Positions 43,216-52,604 of a DNA stretch of 64,000 nucleotides are shown here, piece after piece. The position numbers were made by a program, and so were the translations under genes. The notes beneath the pieces were generated by a model, which saw nothing but the letters and a program-made list of their open reading frames with translations, did not search any database and had not been told where the DNA came from. The stretch lies in assembly GCA_001586195.1 (NCBI GenBank), contig CP014609.1, positions 2,694,501 through 2,758,500 of the forward strand, given 5' to 3'. This DNA comes from Solibacillus silvestris. Lineage in GTDB: Bacteria; Bacillota; Bacilli; Bacillales_A; Planococcaceae. Every line of letters starts with the position of its first letter. Positions within the stretch are counted from its first letter, which is position 1.

Positions 43216-43566
43216 TTACTTCGCTTCTTCAATCGCTTCCATTAAAGCAGGAAATAACTTTGCATCGTCTGCATCTTCATCTGTTACTTCATTTAAAATC
43301 TCAAAATCATCTGCATCGATGACAAATAGGCTCATGCCTTCTTTTAAAAATTCATCGGCTTCTACTTCACCTTCGTAATATTGATACGTTGCTAATACGA
43401 TGTTTGAACCTTCTTCTTCATCAAAGAAGAAATAAAGCTTTTCCGTGTTGCCGTATACTTCTTCCAAAACATCTTCCAGCGCTTCCGTACCTTTACTCCA
43501 CTTCACTTCATTATTTATTGTCGCTGCCACGAGCGATTCTAATAGTTCGTCTACTGTATTTGTCAT
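43216..43566 (-). CDS. Small acidic hypothetical protein
   Basis: 116 residues, strongly acidic (LEDVLEEVYGN, DEEEGSNIVLATYQYYEGEVEADEFLKEGM, DEDADDAKLF). It is soluble, with an alternating strand/helix pattern. I do not recognise the family. GGAGG precedes the ATG. A possible sigma-B-like promoter (43603-43627) and a TAACGTTAAAACGTTA palindrome (43624-43639) lie upstream. Confidence 0.7.
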   Translation of the reverse strand: MTNTVDELLESLVAATINNEVKWSKGTEALEDVLEEVYGNTEKLYFFFDEEEGSNIVLATYQYYEGEVEADEFLKEGMSLFVIDADDFEILNEVTDEDADDAKLFPALMEAIEEAK

Positions 43567-43602
43567 AATAAGCCTCCAACTCCGCTCTATATGGCGGTTA
43601 GT

Positions 43603-43639
43603 ATTCCCACTGTAACATAAATCTAACGTTAAAACGTTA
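43603..43639 (-). promoter_or_regulatory. Possible sigma-B-like promoter overlapping a palindrome
   Basis: Minus strand: GTTAGA (43622-43627), 13-base spacer, GGGAAT (43603-43608). The -35 has two mismatches. A 16-bp palindrome TAACGT-TAAA-ACGTTA (43624-43639) overlaps it. Confidence 0.35.
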
Positions 43640-43650
43640 AAGGCAGAATA

Positions 43651-45297
43651 TTATTTGCTCACGATTTGTTCATTCACCTCGTAATGCGCTGCGAATAACT
43701 TTTCGATCGTCAAATCCAGTAGACCGACTAATGTTTCAAATGCAAAATCCGCGTCCAGCCGTTCCGTCCATTTATGCGGGTCTCTCCCTACCGGACCGAT
43801 GTTCAGCACCGGTACATTCAGCTTTTTCATATCCCCGATCGGTAGCGAGTAGCCTTTATCCCAAACCGGCATATTGTTTATAAGCGACGCAATCGAACTG
43901 TTTTCATAGTTTAGTCCTACATAGCTTAAATCCGATATTCCGGCAAAGTAGTTTTGAATAGTAAACTCCATATTAAAAGTTTCATGCGTGTATTGCTTCA
44001 ACTCATTTACAAGGTTGCTGATGAGTCCATTTTTGCCCGAACTGATTGCAGGATAAAATGGCGGCGCAAAGAAAATGACAATCATCGGTGCCAGCTCATT
44101 ACATAACGCAGCTAATTGATCGACTAGATCAATTGTTCGTTTCCGATCATCTTTTTCGCTGTCCCGATTTGATAGAAGCCCTTCAACTTTTTCCTCACCG
44201 TATTTCTCCAGCGCATATTCATAAATTTCCTCATACGTCATGACCTTCACTTTTAATTGCTGCGGTGTAAATTCCGTATGCTGTGAGTACTTCGTAGCTT
44301 TGTTCATATAGGACTGTTCAATTTCATTTGCCGCTTTGATCGCTTTTTGCTGGAGCAATGAAACAACGTCTGTCATGCTTCTTTCAAATAAAAATAAATT
44401 AAACAGCGTCACAGCCCGGTGTGAAATTTGTGTGGAATACTCCGTTTTCAAGTCACGGTATATTAAATTTGTTGGTGGCGGTGTAATTTCCTCGTCCACT
44501 TTTTCACAAAAGTCCGTATTTAATTCCATTTCAGCTGTGATTACCGATGCCATATAATTTGCATTCAATCCACCAAAAGGTTCCCCGACATGGGCTTCCT
44601 TCCCGTAGCATAAAAAGCCCGGCAATGCTTTTCCGATAGATCCGGTATAGAAGTAATTATTTTTATCGCCAGGAAAATTGCTGAACATCGGCTCTGAATT
44701 GAAAATTGTTGTATATTCAAGATTATGCTCTTCCAGAAGTTGTACAAGTTTTGGAACCGCTGCTCGCATCCCTTCAGAGTTTACTTCCTCATCAGGAACG
44801 GTCAATAAAAGAATGTTGCCGTCGTACTCTCCGAACGTCGCTTGTTCAACAATGGACATATGCAAGGCAAGCCCGCATTTCATATCCATTGTCCCTCTGC
44901 CGAATAGCCAGTTTCCGCTCTCCATATCAACTTGCACTGCTTCAGGCAAGTCGTCTTTGATCGAGTAAAATTGTTCCGTTAGCTTCTCAGGATCAAAAGC
45001 ATATTGTTTCCATTTTCCGTAGTCCTGCACATCCACTACATCAAAGTGACTAATTAATACAATTGTTTTTTTAGTATCTGGAGATTTTTTGACCAATGCG
45101 CTAATAAAACTGCGCCCGTCACTCAAATATGTTCGATTTAAATGGCCAGGGTTTTCTTTGAAATAGGCCAGCTCCGACAGTTTATTCACTACAATATCAG
45201 GGAATTCCTTTTCTGCCTGTGAACCTGAAACACTTTTTACTTGTACAAGTTCACATAATAATTGCCTTAACTGCTCTTTGCTCTTCCATTTAAACAC
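43651..45297 (-). CDS. rocB: M20-family peptidase, RocB-like
   Basis: About 548 residues, the length of RocB-type M20 peptidases (classical M20 enzymes are ~400). VLISHFDVVDVQDYGKW and LFGRGTMDMKCGLALHMS carry the metal ligands (His, Asp) of the M20 fold, and LLTVPDEEVNSEGMRAA the catalytic Glu. RocB is linked to arginine use in B. subtilis but its reaction is not established. The start is taken as GTG 45297 with AGAGGG 6 bases upstream, not the ORF end 29 codons earlier. It is transcribed alone. Confidence 0.82.
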   Translation of the reverse strand: MFKWKSKEQLRQLLCELVQVKSVSGSQAEKEFPDIVVNKLSELAYFKENPGHLNRTYLSDGRSFISALVKKSPDTKKTIVLISHFDVVDVQDYGKWKQYAFDPEKLTEQFYSIKDDLPEAVQVDMESGNWLFGRGTMDMKCGLALHMSIVEQATFGEYDGNILLLTVPDEEVNSEGMRAAVPKLVQLLEEHNLEYTTIFNSEPMFSNFPGDKNNYFYTGSIGKALPGFLCYGKEAHVGEPFGGLNANYMASVITAEMELNTDFCEKVDEEITPPPTNLIYRDLKTEYSTQISHRAVTLFNLFLFERSMTDVVSLLQQKAIKAANEIEQSYMNKATKYSQHTEFTPQQLKVKVMTYEEIYEYALEKYGEEKVEGLLSNRDSEKDDRKRTIDLVDQLAALCNELAPMIVIFFAPPFYPAISSGKNGLISNLVNELKQYTHETFNMEFTIQNYFAGISDLSYVGLNYENSSIASLINNMPVWDKGYSLPIGDMKKLNVPVLNIGPVGRDPHKWTERLDADFAFETLVGLLDLTIEKLFAAHYEVNEQIVSK

Positions 45298-45460
45298 AAC
45301 ATACCCTCTCCTTTGTCTATTTCTAGCTGTCCCTCTATGTCGCCTCATTTTCCTCAGTGTAAATAAATGTGAATATTCAGTCAATCATTTGTTTAAGACT
45401 ATAATATTCTTTGAGAGATGCAATCGATAAAAAATGTTAAAAACGATCAGAAGATAAAAA

Positions 45461-45490
45461 AATCCCGCTACCATTAAAGATAGCAGGATT
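45461..45490 (-). terminator. Intrinsic terminator of the GntR-ABC operon
   Basis: A 10-bp stem (45461-45470 with 45481-45490, one G-T pair) followed by seven T on the minus strand. It lies 19 bp past the stop of the small ORF at 45509 and closes the transcript from 48731. Confidence 0.85.
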
Positions 45491-45508
45491 GGTTATGTGC
45501 ATTTAAGC

Positions 45509-45649
45509 TTATTTCTTTTCTTTACCCATTGTATGGAATAATTGAATTGAAGATAATGCATTAATAATAGCTAAAAGTTTTTCCGCACATTCCTCGATTA
45601 GGCATCTTTCTATTATATACTCCAAAAATCTGTTGGTAGCCAAATTCAT
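45509..45649 (-). CDS. Possible small protein (46 aa) at the operon end
   Basis: ATG 45649 to TAA 45509 encodes 46 residues: MNLATNRFLEYIIERCLIEE, then CAEKLLAIINALSSIQLFHTMGKEKK. It sits between the last ABC-operon gene and the terminator at 45461-45490, with an amphipathic helix and a basic tail. The ribosome site is weak, so the start and the reality of the gene are uncertain. No family is recognised. Confidence 0.4.
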   Translation of the reverse strand: MNLATNRFLEYIIERCLIEECAEKLLAIINALSSIQLFHTMGKEKK

Positions 45650-45669
45650 TGAGTTTTAAATCTTTTCAG

Positions 45670-46836
45670 TTACTTTTCTAATTCATAAACATCAGTTATG
45701 TGAATATAATATTTTTGTTCCACATTATTATTGATAAGTTTTCCTTCATATAATAATGTACCTTGTTCAATATCAAAAATCTTGAGTATAAAATCGCTAT
45801 TCACTTCTGTCATGACGTAGAATTTTCCGTTTAGTGTAGCCGTGCTATTAAGTTCAGGAATTAACACTTTTTCAGAATACGGTACAGTAATCGGTTCAAG
45901 CCATCGCTGCTGTCCGATATTATATCTGTAAATGACTATTTCCTCTTTTGTTGAATAGGCGATAACTAAATAATTATCATCCACTTCAATACTTTGCATG
46001 TTCTGATCTAAACCTTCCGGTAACTGAATATCTGTTATTTCATTCGTTTCCGTATTTAATGCGCTGAACTGACGTGAAAAAATATCTTGTTCAGGACTTT
46101 TCAAATCAAAAGAATTTATAGAATAGACGTGGTATTTTTCATGACCTAAATTTGAATAAGAATTGTAGGAATCAATACTTCTTCTTGTCGTATCATCCGT
46201 TGTTGCTTCTTCAAGTAAAGTTTCACTCAGCAGCTGCTGCTTTTTCAAATCAATAATTACTTGATACATTTTTTCGCTTCCGTCATTATCCATTTGTTTT
46301 ACAATAAGTTTAAGCTCATTATCAATAACCGTAATGTCATTATAAAAAACCCAGTTATATCTATTTTTCAGTTGTGACTCGATAGTAAATGAAGTTTTTT
46401 CATCCTTCACTTTATCCAGTATATCAACTTCATAACTATAGGTGTCCCCTTCTTTTATCTTCCAGCCTTCCTCAGGTTCATTCATATAAATTAGCTTCAT
46501 ATCGTCCTCAAAATAGTTATTTTCAATAAATGCTTTACCGCGCATAAAGCTTTTATGTTCATCTATAAGTCTTTGAAACCTTATCGGCACTGTACGGTTA
46601 TGAATAGATTCAATTAATGTGGATTCATCTTTACTAATAAGAAGTAAATTGTATCCTATCCCATACTCAACGCTTGTTTCGAACATCAATGAATCTATAT
46701 ATTTATCATCACCTGAAATTTTTTCGAACGTAAAATCATACTCTTTGTCTTTTGCGTTCACTACTTGTATATAGTGCACAGTAAATGTTACAACGATGAT
46801 TCCGGCAATTAAAAGAAGTTGCCAATATTTTTTCAT
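45670..46836 (-). CDS. Membrane-anchored extracytoplasmic protein, unknown
   Basis: 388 residues with one N-terminal membrane anchor (about 5-24, QLLLIAGIIVVTFTVHYIQVV) and no lipobox. The rest is extracytoplasmic and strand-rich with repeating YxVIxLxxxxL / DDNYLVIAYS / NGKFYVMTEV units, like a beta-propeller. It lies 14 bp after a permease in a GntR-controlled ABC operon, so it may be an accessory or sensor part of that exporter. No family is recognised. Confidence 0.72.
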   Translation of the reverse strand: MKKYWQLLLIAGIIVVTFTVHYIQVVNAKDKEYDFTFEKISGDDKYIDSLMFETSVEYGIGYNLLLISKDESTLIESIHNRTVPIRFQRLIDEHKSFMRGKAFIENNYFEDDMKLIYMNEPEEGWKIKEGDTYSYEVDILDKVKDEKTSFTIESQLKNRYNWVFYNDITVIDNELKLIVKQMDNDGSEKMYQVIIDLKKQQLLSETLLEEATTDDTTRRSIDSYNSYSNLGHEKYHVYSINSFDLKSPEQDIFSRQFSALNTETNEITDIQLPEGLDQNMQSIEVDDNYLVIAYSTKEEIVIYRYNIGQQRWLEPITVPYSEKVLIPELNSTATLNGKFYVMTEVNSDFILKIFDIEQGTLLYEGKLINNNVEQKYYIHITDVYELEK

Positions 46837-46850
46837 GTAATTCCCCTCCT

Positions 46851-47675
46851 CTACACATTAATCTTTCGTTTTAATAAATAATCTGCTAAATAAATCGCAA
46901 GGGCAGTAGTTAAAATACTGAACCCAGTCACTAGTAAATAAATTTCATTCATATAAAAATAATCGGTAATCGTTTGAATGATTACTGGAACCATTACAAG
47001 GACTACTGAAATGACACTATAGATTAATGCCAGGAAAATCCCTTTAAGATGATAGCTGCGTTCAAATAATATAGAGGTAAAAATTACGGCAACAGCTGTA
47101 ATGCCAATTACATAATAGAAAACAAATAATAACGGTGATTGTGGATACAATAAATTCAGTATGTCAGTAGAATAAATATAAATTACACTGTCAGCCTGCC
47201 ACAATTGGTCAGGTACTATTTGTCGAGTAATTTGTTTCACAACTTCCAGTAAGATGATTTGCATTCCTGTTAAACCGAAAACAAAAAGCAAAATTGTTGT
47301 TAATTTGGCAAAATACACATTTCTGCGTGCTGTAGGAAGCATGAGCAAACGATAAATAACCGATGATTTCCCTAACCAGTCACGGTACCAAATAAAAAAT
47401 ACATAAATCATAAGTAAAGCTGCTGCAAATACAACGGATAGTATGAAGTATTCCGAAAATAAAAAATTCTGCAGTGAATATGCACCATAGTTTTGTATAT
47501 AGTCGCTTACTGTCATTTGGTCACGCAGCATCGTTGTTTCCGCATTACTTACATAATGTAAAGACGTGATAATGGCCCCGAAAATTTGGGCTGCTACTAC
47601 CGCAATTATTAAAGCTAGAAAGAGTTTACTAAATCGTTTCACTTCAAAATTGACGAGCTTTATATAATGATTCAT
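46851..47675 (-). CDS. ABC transporter permease-like membrane protein
   Basis: 274 residues with six hydrophobic segments, opening YIKLVNFEVKRFSKLFLALIIAVVAAQIFGA, the usual start of ABC-2-type exporter permeases of the YtrC/YhcI kind. It overlaps the ATPase gene by 4 bp, and so forms an exporter with it. Substrate unknown; wall-antibiotic resistance or peptide export are the roles of the better-known relatives. Confidence 0.8.
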   Translation of the reverse strand: MNHYIKLVNFEVKRFSKLFLALIIAVVAAQIFGAIITSLHYVSNAETTMLRDQMTVSDYIQNYGAYSLQNFLFSEYFILSVVFAAALLMIYVFFIWYRDWLGKSSVIYRLLMLPTARRNVYFAKLTTILLFVFGLTGMQIILLEVVKQITRQIVPDQLWQADSVIYIYSTDILNLLYPQSPLLFVFYYVIGITAVAVIFTSILFERSYHLKGIFLALIYSVISVVLVMVPVIIQTITDYFYMNEIYLLVTGFSILTTALAIYLADYLLKRKINV

Positions 47676-48361
47676 CCGACATACACCTCCCGCATTACAT
47701 CTACTACGGATTTGCCTTCTGTTTCCCGCATTTGTTCTACATCCATTTCTCTTAATACACGGCCGTCTCCAATAAGCACCGCCTTATCGATTAAATGCTC
47801 AATATCATTAATTTCATGTGTTGTAATAATGACGCCTCGGTTTTCGATTAAATGACTCGTAAAGACATTCGCAATCTGTTCCCTAGAAAAGATATCGATT
47901 CCTGAAAATGGCTCATCCATTAGTATGTAGTCTACGTCCAATGCCAAGCCAAGCAGTAAATTGACTTTTGCCGTGTTCCCTTTTGACAAGCTTGAAATTT
48001 TATCGCTCGGATCCAGTTGAAAAAAGGCGAGAAGTTCTGTTGCCCGCTGTTCATTCCACACTTTATAAAAATCGGCCATAAACTCGAAGCTTTCTGCAAT
48101 TGTATAGTTTGGCGACATTGTCAGACGGTCTGGAATATACGTAATTTTTTCGTACGCAACTTTGCTGATTTTTTTTCCATCGATTAAAATTTCGCCACGG
48201 TCAATCGGAGTAAGCGCCATGATAGATTTCATAATGGTCGTTTTTCCTGCACCGTTAATTCCGATCAGGCATGTAATTTGCCCTTTTTCTGCAGTAAAGC
48301 TCATATCTTTCAATACTTGCTTTCTTTTATATTTTTTAGAAACATTTTTAACTTCAATCAC
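47672..48361 (-). CDS. ABC transporter ATP-binding protein (YtrB/YhcH-like)
   Basis: 229 residues. Walker A GINGAGKTTIMK, signature LSKGNTAKVNLLLGLAL, Walker B VDYILMDEPFSGID and H-loop ITTHEINDIE are intact. The signature LSKGN variant is seen in YtrB-type exporters. The GTG start at 48361 is preceded by GGAGG at 9 bases and lies inside the end of the GntR gene (8-bp overlap). Confidence 0.88.
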   Translation of the reverse strand: MIEVKNVSKKYKRKQVLKDMSFTAEKGQITCLIGINGAGKTTIMKSIMALTPIDRGEILIDGKKISKVAYEKITYIPDRLTMSPNYTIAESFEFMADFYKVWNEQRATELLAFFQLDPSDKISSLSKGNTAKVNLLLGLALDVDYILMDEPFSGIDIFSREQIANVFTSHLIENRGVIITTHEINDIEHLIDKAVLIGDGRVLREMDVEQMRETEGKSVVDVMREVYVG

Positions 48362-48731
48362 GATGCTCCGCCTCCTCATACTGTTTCTGTACGAGCTCCA
48401 TTATTTCGGGAAGTGGCGCATTGATTGATTTTATCGAACTGATAAATACTTGCACCGCTTCACTGATTAATTCTTCACGTACACTTTTTAGTACCGCTTC
48501 ATCTTTCGTAATGCAACTTGGCATGTTTCCTTCTGTATAAATCAATTTCTGCTCCTCCATTTCCTTATAGGCACGCTGCACTGTATTCGGGTTGATTTTG
48601 AGCTGATTGGCCAACTCCCGTCTAGATGGGATGACATGCCCTGGCGCAAACGAACCTTTTGCAATTTGTTCCTTAAAATGACGGATAACCTGCACGTATA
48701 CAGGATCCCGGTTATTGAATTTCACATCCAC
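48354..48731 (-). CDS. GntR-family regulator, YtrA subfamily
   Basis: 125 residues. A winged helix-turn-helix (DPVYVQVIRHFKEQIAKGSFAPG, SRRELANQLKINPNTVQRAYKEMEEQ) is followed by a short two-helix C-terminus, the YtrA layout. It is the first gene of the ABC operon. The GTG at 48731 (GGAG 9 bases upstream) is preferred to an ATG 10 codons earlier. Four operator-like TGTA-N12-TACA boxes lie upstream, which makes autorepression likely; B. subtilis YtrA binds AGTGTA-N13-TACACT. Confidence 0.88.
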   Translation of the reverse strand: MDVKFNNRDPVYVQVIRHFKEQIAKGSFAPGHVIPSRRELANQLKINPNTVQRAYKEMEEQKLIYTEGNMPSCITKDEAVLKSVREELISEAVQVFISSIKSINAPLPEIMELVQKQYEEAEHRD

Positions 48732-48749
48732 CTTGTTCAGCTCCTTTCG

Positions 48750-48886
48750 TGTATTACTCACTTAGTACACTATTTGCAAAAAAAATCCGTCAAATCGTAA
48801 TCTGTACTAACTACTTAATACAGTATGCATAAAAAAATGTATTAAGCACTTCATACACCTAATAAGTGTATTATGTGGTTAATACA
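48750..48886. promoter_or_regulatory. Four TGTA-N12-TACA operator-like boxes
   Basis: Boxes at 48750-48769, 48803-48822, 48838-48857 and 48867-48886, all with exactly 12 bases between TGTA and TACA. The first extends to GTGTA/TACAC and the second to CTGTA/TACAG. They fill the space between the GntR gene and the transglutaminase gene. Confidence 0.65.
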
Positions 48887-48907
48887 TTTTTTTGTCAATA
48901 TTATTTT

Positions 48908-50203
48908 TTACAGGTAATCATTTACAGCCGTTTTAGGATAATCGGATTTAATCCATTCATGGTCATCTGAAATTTTTTCATCGCTAATTAAAAAATACTG
49001 ATAATGGACTCGATCTCCCTGATCGGGAACCGGGTCATTCCAAGTAGTATCGAGGTGATACCACTGTCCATCCAATTTCACCAAATTCCAGGCATGTGGT
49101 CCGCCTGCATTACCGACAACATATTTTGCTTCGATACCGAGCGCTTCAAACATTAATAACGCGGCTAATGCATATCCTTCACAGACACCTTCCCCATTCA
49201 TTAAAACAGAATAAGGGGTATGCGGATTTGCTTTACTGTTCAGGTTGTACTCAGTATGCACGACTAAATAATCATTCACAAATTTCACTTTATCGGATTC
49301 CGTTGCGTTCTCCGGAATTGTACTTATAATCTGATCGATTTTTCCAAGCACTATGGCGTTTTGTTCTGCTGTTAAATCATAGTTAACCGTTGCATGCCAC
49401 TCAACTTTATTGCCATAATATTTTGCACGTGTTGAAAACTCGCCCATGACCGCCCATAAATACGGTTCATTTGCTTCAAGCCATGCAAATACTTCATCTA
49501 TTGTCGTTTCAAAATCGGAGACATCCCCTTCATAGTACACCGTAAACTGATTTTCAAACTGTGACATATGATGTGCAATTGCCTGCCCTAACTGCTCCAC
49601 ATTTGTCACTGCCTGCGGTAAATCTTTTACATCATAAACCGGAACAACCTTCTTATTCGCCAAATCCTGAAAATTGAAGCTTTGCAGTTTATTTTCTCCT
49701 TGCATAAAGCTGGTCACGATCTGATCGATTTTATCCTCGAAGTTAACATTCAGTTTTAATTGAATGTTTTCGTCAACTGTCGGCAATGTCAATGAAGAGG
49801 CTTTTACTTCCTCCTTCAAAATGCCGCCCGAAAGAATTGTCGCAATAAGAAAAAGACATGTAAAAAAACCTTTTGAATAGGTTAATAGGCTTGCGTACAA
49901 TTTTGTAAAAGGGTTTCTTGTCATACGATTTAATTCCGTATTTGCTTTCAGTTCAAATTTATCTCTGTCTCTGGAGGCAAATAATCGATTTGGTTTCGAT
50001 GTCGCGTTATTATAAACACTTTTGTATACGTCAAAAAGCTGTTGCTTATTGCCTTTTGCCAGTTTAATTTGTTTAAAATTCTGTTGGATTCCTTTTCGTA
50101 TTCTGCTCCGTATATATAATTGTGCGGTAAAGGAACGAAACAGCTTTATAAAAATTACTAGGACAATTAGAAAAATGATGGAAAAAATAATTAAATTGCT
50201 CAT
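48908..50203 (-). CDS. Transglutaminase-like membrane protein
   Basis: 431 residues: an N-terminal membrane segment (about 3-22) followed by a basic stretch, a second hydrophobic segment (about 108-128), then a large domain with the catalytic triad Cys341 (NGEGVCEGYA), His370 (GGPHAWN) and Asp385 (YHLDTTW) near the C-terminus. Such proteins may act as cysteine proteases or in wall modification; the substrate is unknown. It ends next to the four operator boxes but is a separate unit. Confidence 0.82.
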   Translation of the reverse strand: MSNLIIFSIIFLIVLVIFIKLFRSFTAQLYIRSRIRKGIQQNFKQIKLAKGNKQQLFDVYKSVYNNATSKPNRLFASRDRDKFELKANTELNRMTRNPFTKLYASLLTYSKGFFTCLFLIATILSGGILKEEVKASSLTLPTVDENIQLKLNVNFEDKIDQIVTSFMQGENKLQSFNFQDLANKKVVPVYDVKDLPQAVTNVEQLGQAIAHHMSQFENQFTVYYEGDVSDFETTIDEVFAWLEANEPYLWAVMGEFSTRAKYYGNKVEWHATVNYDLTAEQNAIVLGKIDQIISTIPENATESDKVKFVNDYLVVHTEYNLNSKANPHTPYSVLMNGEGVCEGYALAALLMFEALGIEAKYVVGNAGGPHAWNLVKLDGQWYHLDTTWNDPVPDQGDRVHYQYFLISDEKISDDHEWIKSDYPKTAVNDYL

Positions 50204-50378
50204 ATTACCCCCTACTAATTTTACTAATTTCTATATTACTTAATTATAGGTTTAAAAGATAAATAATATGCATGACATTCTCATAAATAGTTTTTGTTCT
50301 ATTTCCTCGTCCTTTATTTAGAGATTAACTTTACAGTAAATGAATTTTCCGAAAACGATTTACTTCCACAGCATAAAA

Positions 50379-50392
50379 GTGTAAAATTACAC
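50379..50392. promoter_or_regulatory. GTGTA-N4-TACAC palindrome upstream of the DUF2339 gene
   Basis: GTGTA-AAAT-TACAC, extended to AGTGTAA/TTACACT, 40 bp before the GTG start at 50432. The same motif lies at 52605-52618 before the XRE gene. Confidence 0.5.
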
Positions 50393-50431
50393 TAATAGAG
50401 TATCATTACTTTTATTGAAAGAGGTGATCTT

Positions 50432-52513
50432 GTGGAAAGAGATTCAGAGATGCTGGAGCGGATTGCGGCTTTGGAACAGGAATTACGCTTATTAAAAACA
50501 GAAGTCCAGCATTTAAAGCAGCATGCGAAAGTTGAGCAAGTTGTACCTGTTAAAACAGAAACGGTAAAACCTGTTGTACGAGAAAAACTATCTGTACCGA
50601 ATACGGTTGCTGTTCCTAAGGAAGACCCCATTCCAGAAACGGAAAAGCGGTCCCTGGAAGAATTGTTTACTCGGGCATTACCGCGAATTTTTACGGTCAT
50701 TTTAGTGCTCGGTGTCCTTTGGGGTTTGAAACTCGTTAGTGATTACGGCTTCTTATCCGATAGCGTCAAAATTATTGCCGGGTTTGTATTATCAATCGGT
50801 CTTGGCGCATGTGCCTACTATATGGAGAAAAAACAAAAAGGATCGCGGGTTGTCGCGTTATCACTGTATGGTGGTGCCTTCATTGTCGGGATTTTAACTA
50901 CTGCTGCAGGGGCCATTTTATATGATGTGCTTAGTTTATATGTGGCTCTGATTTTTGCACTGCTTTACATTGTTTATGGGGTATTCATCAGCTTTATTAA
51001 AGGAAATGAAGCTTTGACAGTACTCGTTGTCTTTACGTCATTATTACTGCCTTATTTACTCGAATACATGCAATTCAGCGGAATCATTATCGGCATTTTC
51101 ATCGTGCTGCTGTTCGCAGTTCTACAAATCGTTATTTGGAAGCATACACAGCGAAAAGCACTTTATATCGGGACCGTTTTTTCAGTTTTAGCACTGGCGG
51201 TTGTTTCGATATTCCACGATGAACGACTCGTATTTTTTGCCTTTGCGATCATTGCCGTTTTCAGTCTATTTCTCGTAAGTTTCTTACAATTGTATTCTAG
51301 TAATAGTAAAGTCCATGCTAGTTTAATATTTACTTTTACTGTCATTGTGTTGTCACTGGTAAACGGCATTCTTTCTCGTGAACAGACTCCGTTACTAATC
51401 GCTCTTATTTTGTTCTTAACGATTATAGCTGGTGCATTATACATCGTATTTAAGCGGGCGGACCGACTGTTGATCGATATGTTCGGGACATTATCGGCTA
51501 TCGTACTGCTGAATATTATTACACAGCTTAATATTTCAAGTGAAATGACGCTACTACTGATGATTGTCGTAACTTTTGGCGGACTGGTTGTTGCGGTAAA
51601 GCATGCGATATTATTTATGAAATGGGTTAAGGGCATGACGTTTACTGTACTCGCCTTTTTCGTTTTAATGTTTTATGAAGTGGAGCCATTTTTCTCACTG
51701 AAGCATTTGAACATTGTTCTTGTCATTGCAATGCTAATCGGTCTTTATAAAGTGCTGCTTCTGTATAAAGGTACACCGGTTGAAGAGAAGAAGAGACTTT
51801 TCAAACTTGAAGATATCTACCCTTCTCTATTGTATTTAGTCGGTCTTCTTTATATTTGGAAACTGGACTGGGCGTATATGCCACAGCATTATACAACGTT
51901 TTTAGCTTTCAGTGTGATTGCATTTGCCTTTGTTGCAGTTTTGATTGTCAAACGTGATATTGCCGGTCAACTACTCCCATGGCTTGCTGCCGGAGTTTAC
52001 GGAATTGCGGGACTTGTTTTACTTTCTACAGTATGGGTTGATGATCGCACCGTTATTGTTGCCCTTATCGTTCGCATTTTATATTTTGCCATCCTGTGGG
52101 CAATTATTGCAGATTCTTGGGAACAAGGGTGGATTTATAAAAACTACAAAACGTTTTTCAGCCGTTATACAGAGCAGCTGACAATTGCCAGTATGATTAT
52201 TTCGATTATTTGGATCTTCAGTATAACGAACTTCATGAATTTCCATGATCTCATCAATTGGAGTTCGGCGGTTATTCTAAATACCGTGTTCATTTTCATC
52301 TTCGCTTGTCTCGCACTGTTCCTTGCAGCGAGACGAAATTATAGTAATCTGAAGATGGTCGGTATTGGCTTATTGTTTTTCGGAATTATTAAGATGATAT
52401 TCTTTGACTTATCCGAACTCGACATTCTAATCCGTTCGATTTCATTCATCATAATCGGTGCAATCGGACTGGTCATTTCAAACAAGCTACTCGGAAAAGA
52501 AAAAGAAGAATAA
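50432..52513 (+). CDS. DUF2339-family polytopic membrane protein
   Basis: 693 residues. An N-terminal coiled-coil (about 1-35, MLERIAALEQELRLLKTEVQ) and a proline/valine linker are followed by about 20 hydrophobic segments to the end, the layout of DUF2339 proteins. LFTRALPRIFTVILVLGVLWGLKLVSDYGFLSDSVKIIAG is the typical first block. The function of the family is unknown. It starts with GTG, GAGGTGAT upstream. Confidence 0.82.
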   Translation: MERDSEMLERIAALEQELRLLKTEVQHLKQHAKVEQVVPVKTETVKPVVREKLSVPNTVAVPKEDPIPETEKRSLEELFTRALPRIFTVILVLGVLWGLKLVSDYGFLSDSVKIIAGFVLSIGLGACAYYMEKKQKGSRVVALSLYGGAFIVGILTTAAGAILYDVLSLYVALIFALLYIVYGVFISFIKGNEALTVLVVFTSLLLPYLLEYMQFSGIIIGIFIVLLFAVLQIVIWKHTQRKALYIGTVFSVLALAVVSIFHDERLVFFAFAIIAVFSLFLVSFLQLYSSNSKVHASLIFTFTVIVLSLVNGILSREQTPLLIALILFLTIIAGALYIVFKRADRLLIDMFGTLSAIVLLNIITQLNISSEMTLLLMIVVTFGGLVVAVKHAILFMKWVKGMTFTVLAFFVLMFYEVEPFFSLKHLNIVLVIAMLIGLYKVLLLYKGTPVEEKKRLFKLEDIYPSLLYLVGLLYIWKLDWAYMPQHYTTFLAFSVIAFAFVAVLIVKRDIAGQLLPWLAAGVYGIAGLVLLSTVWVDDRTVIVALIVRILYFAILWAIIADSWEQGWIYKNYKTFFSRYTEQLTIASMIISIIWIFSITNFMNFHDLINWSSAVILNTVFIFIFACLALFLAARRNYSNLKMVGIGLLFFGIIKMIFFDLSELDILIRSISFIIIGAIGLVISNKLLGKEKEE

Positions 52514-52604
52514 TTGTTCATTGAATGTAGTCTAGGTGATTTTGCTTAGGCTACTTTTTTTCATTTCTATCCATCGTAATGAAAATAGTATTATGTTATA
52601 TTTA

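Noticed and set aside
50340-50365. cre-like site (CGAAAACGATTTAC)
   Set aside because: Two mismatches to the consensus and no carbon-metabolism gene downstream.
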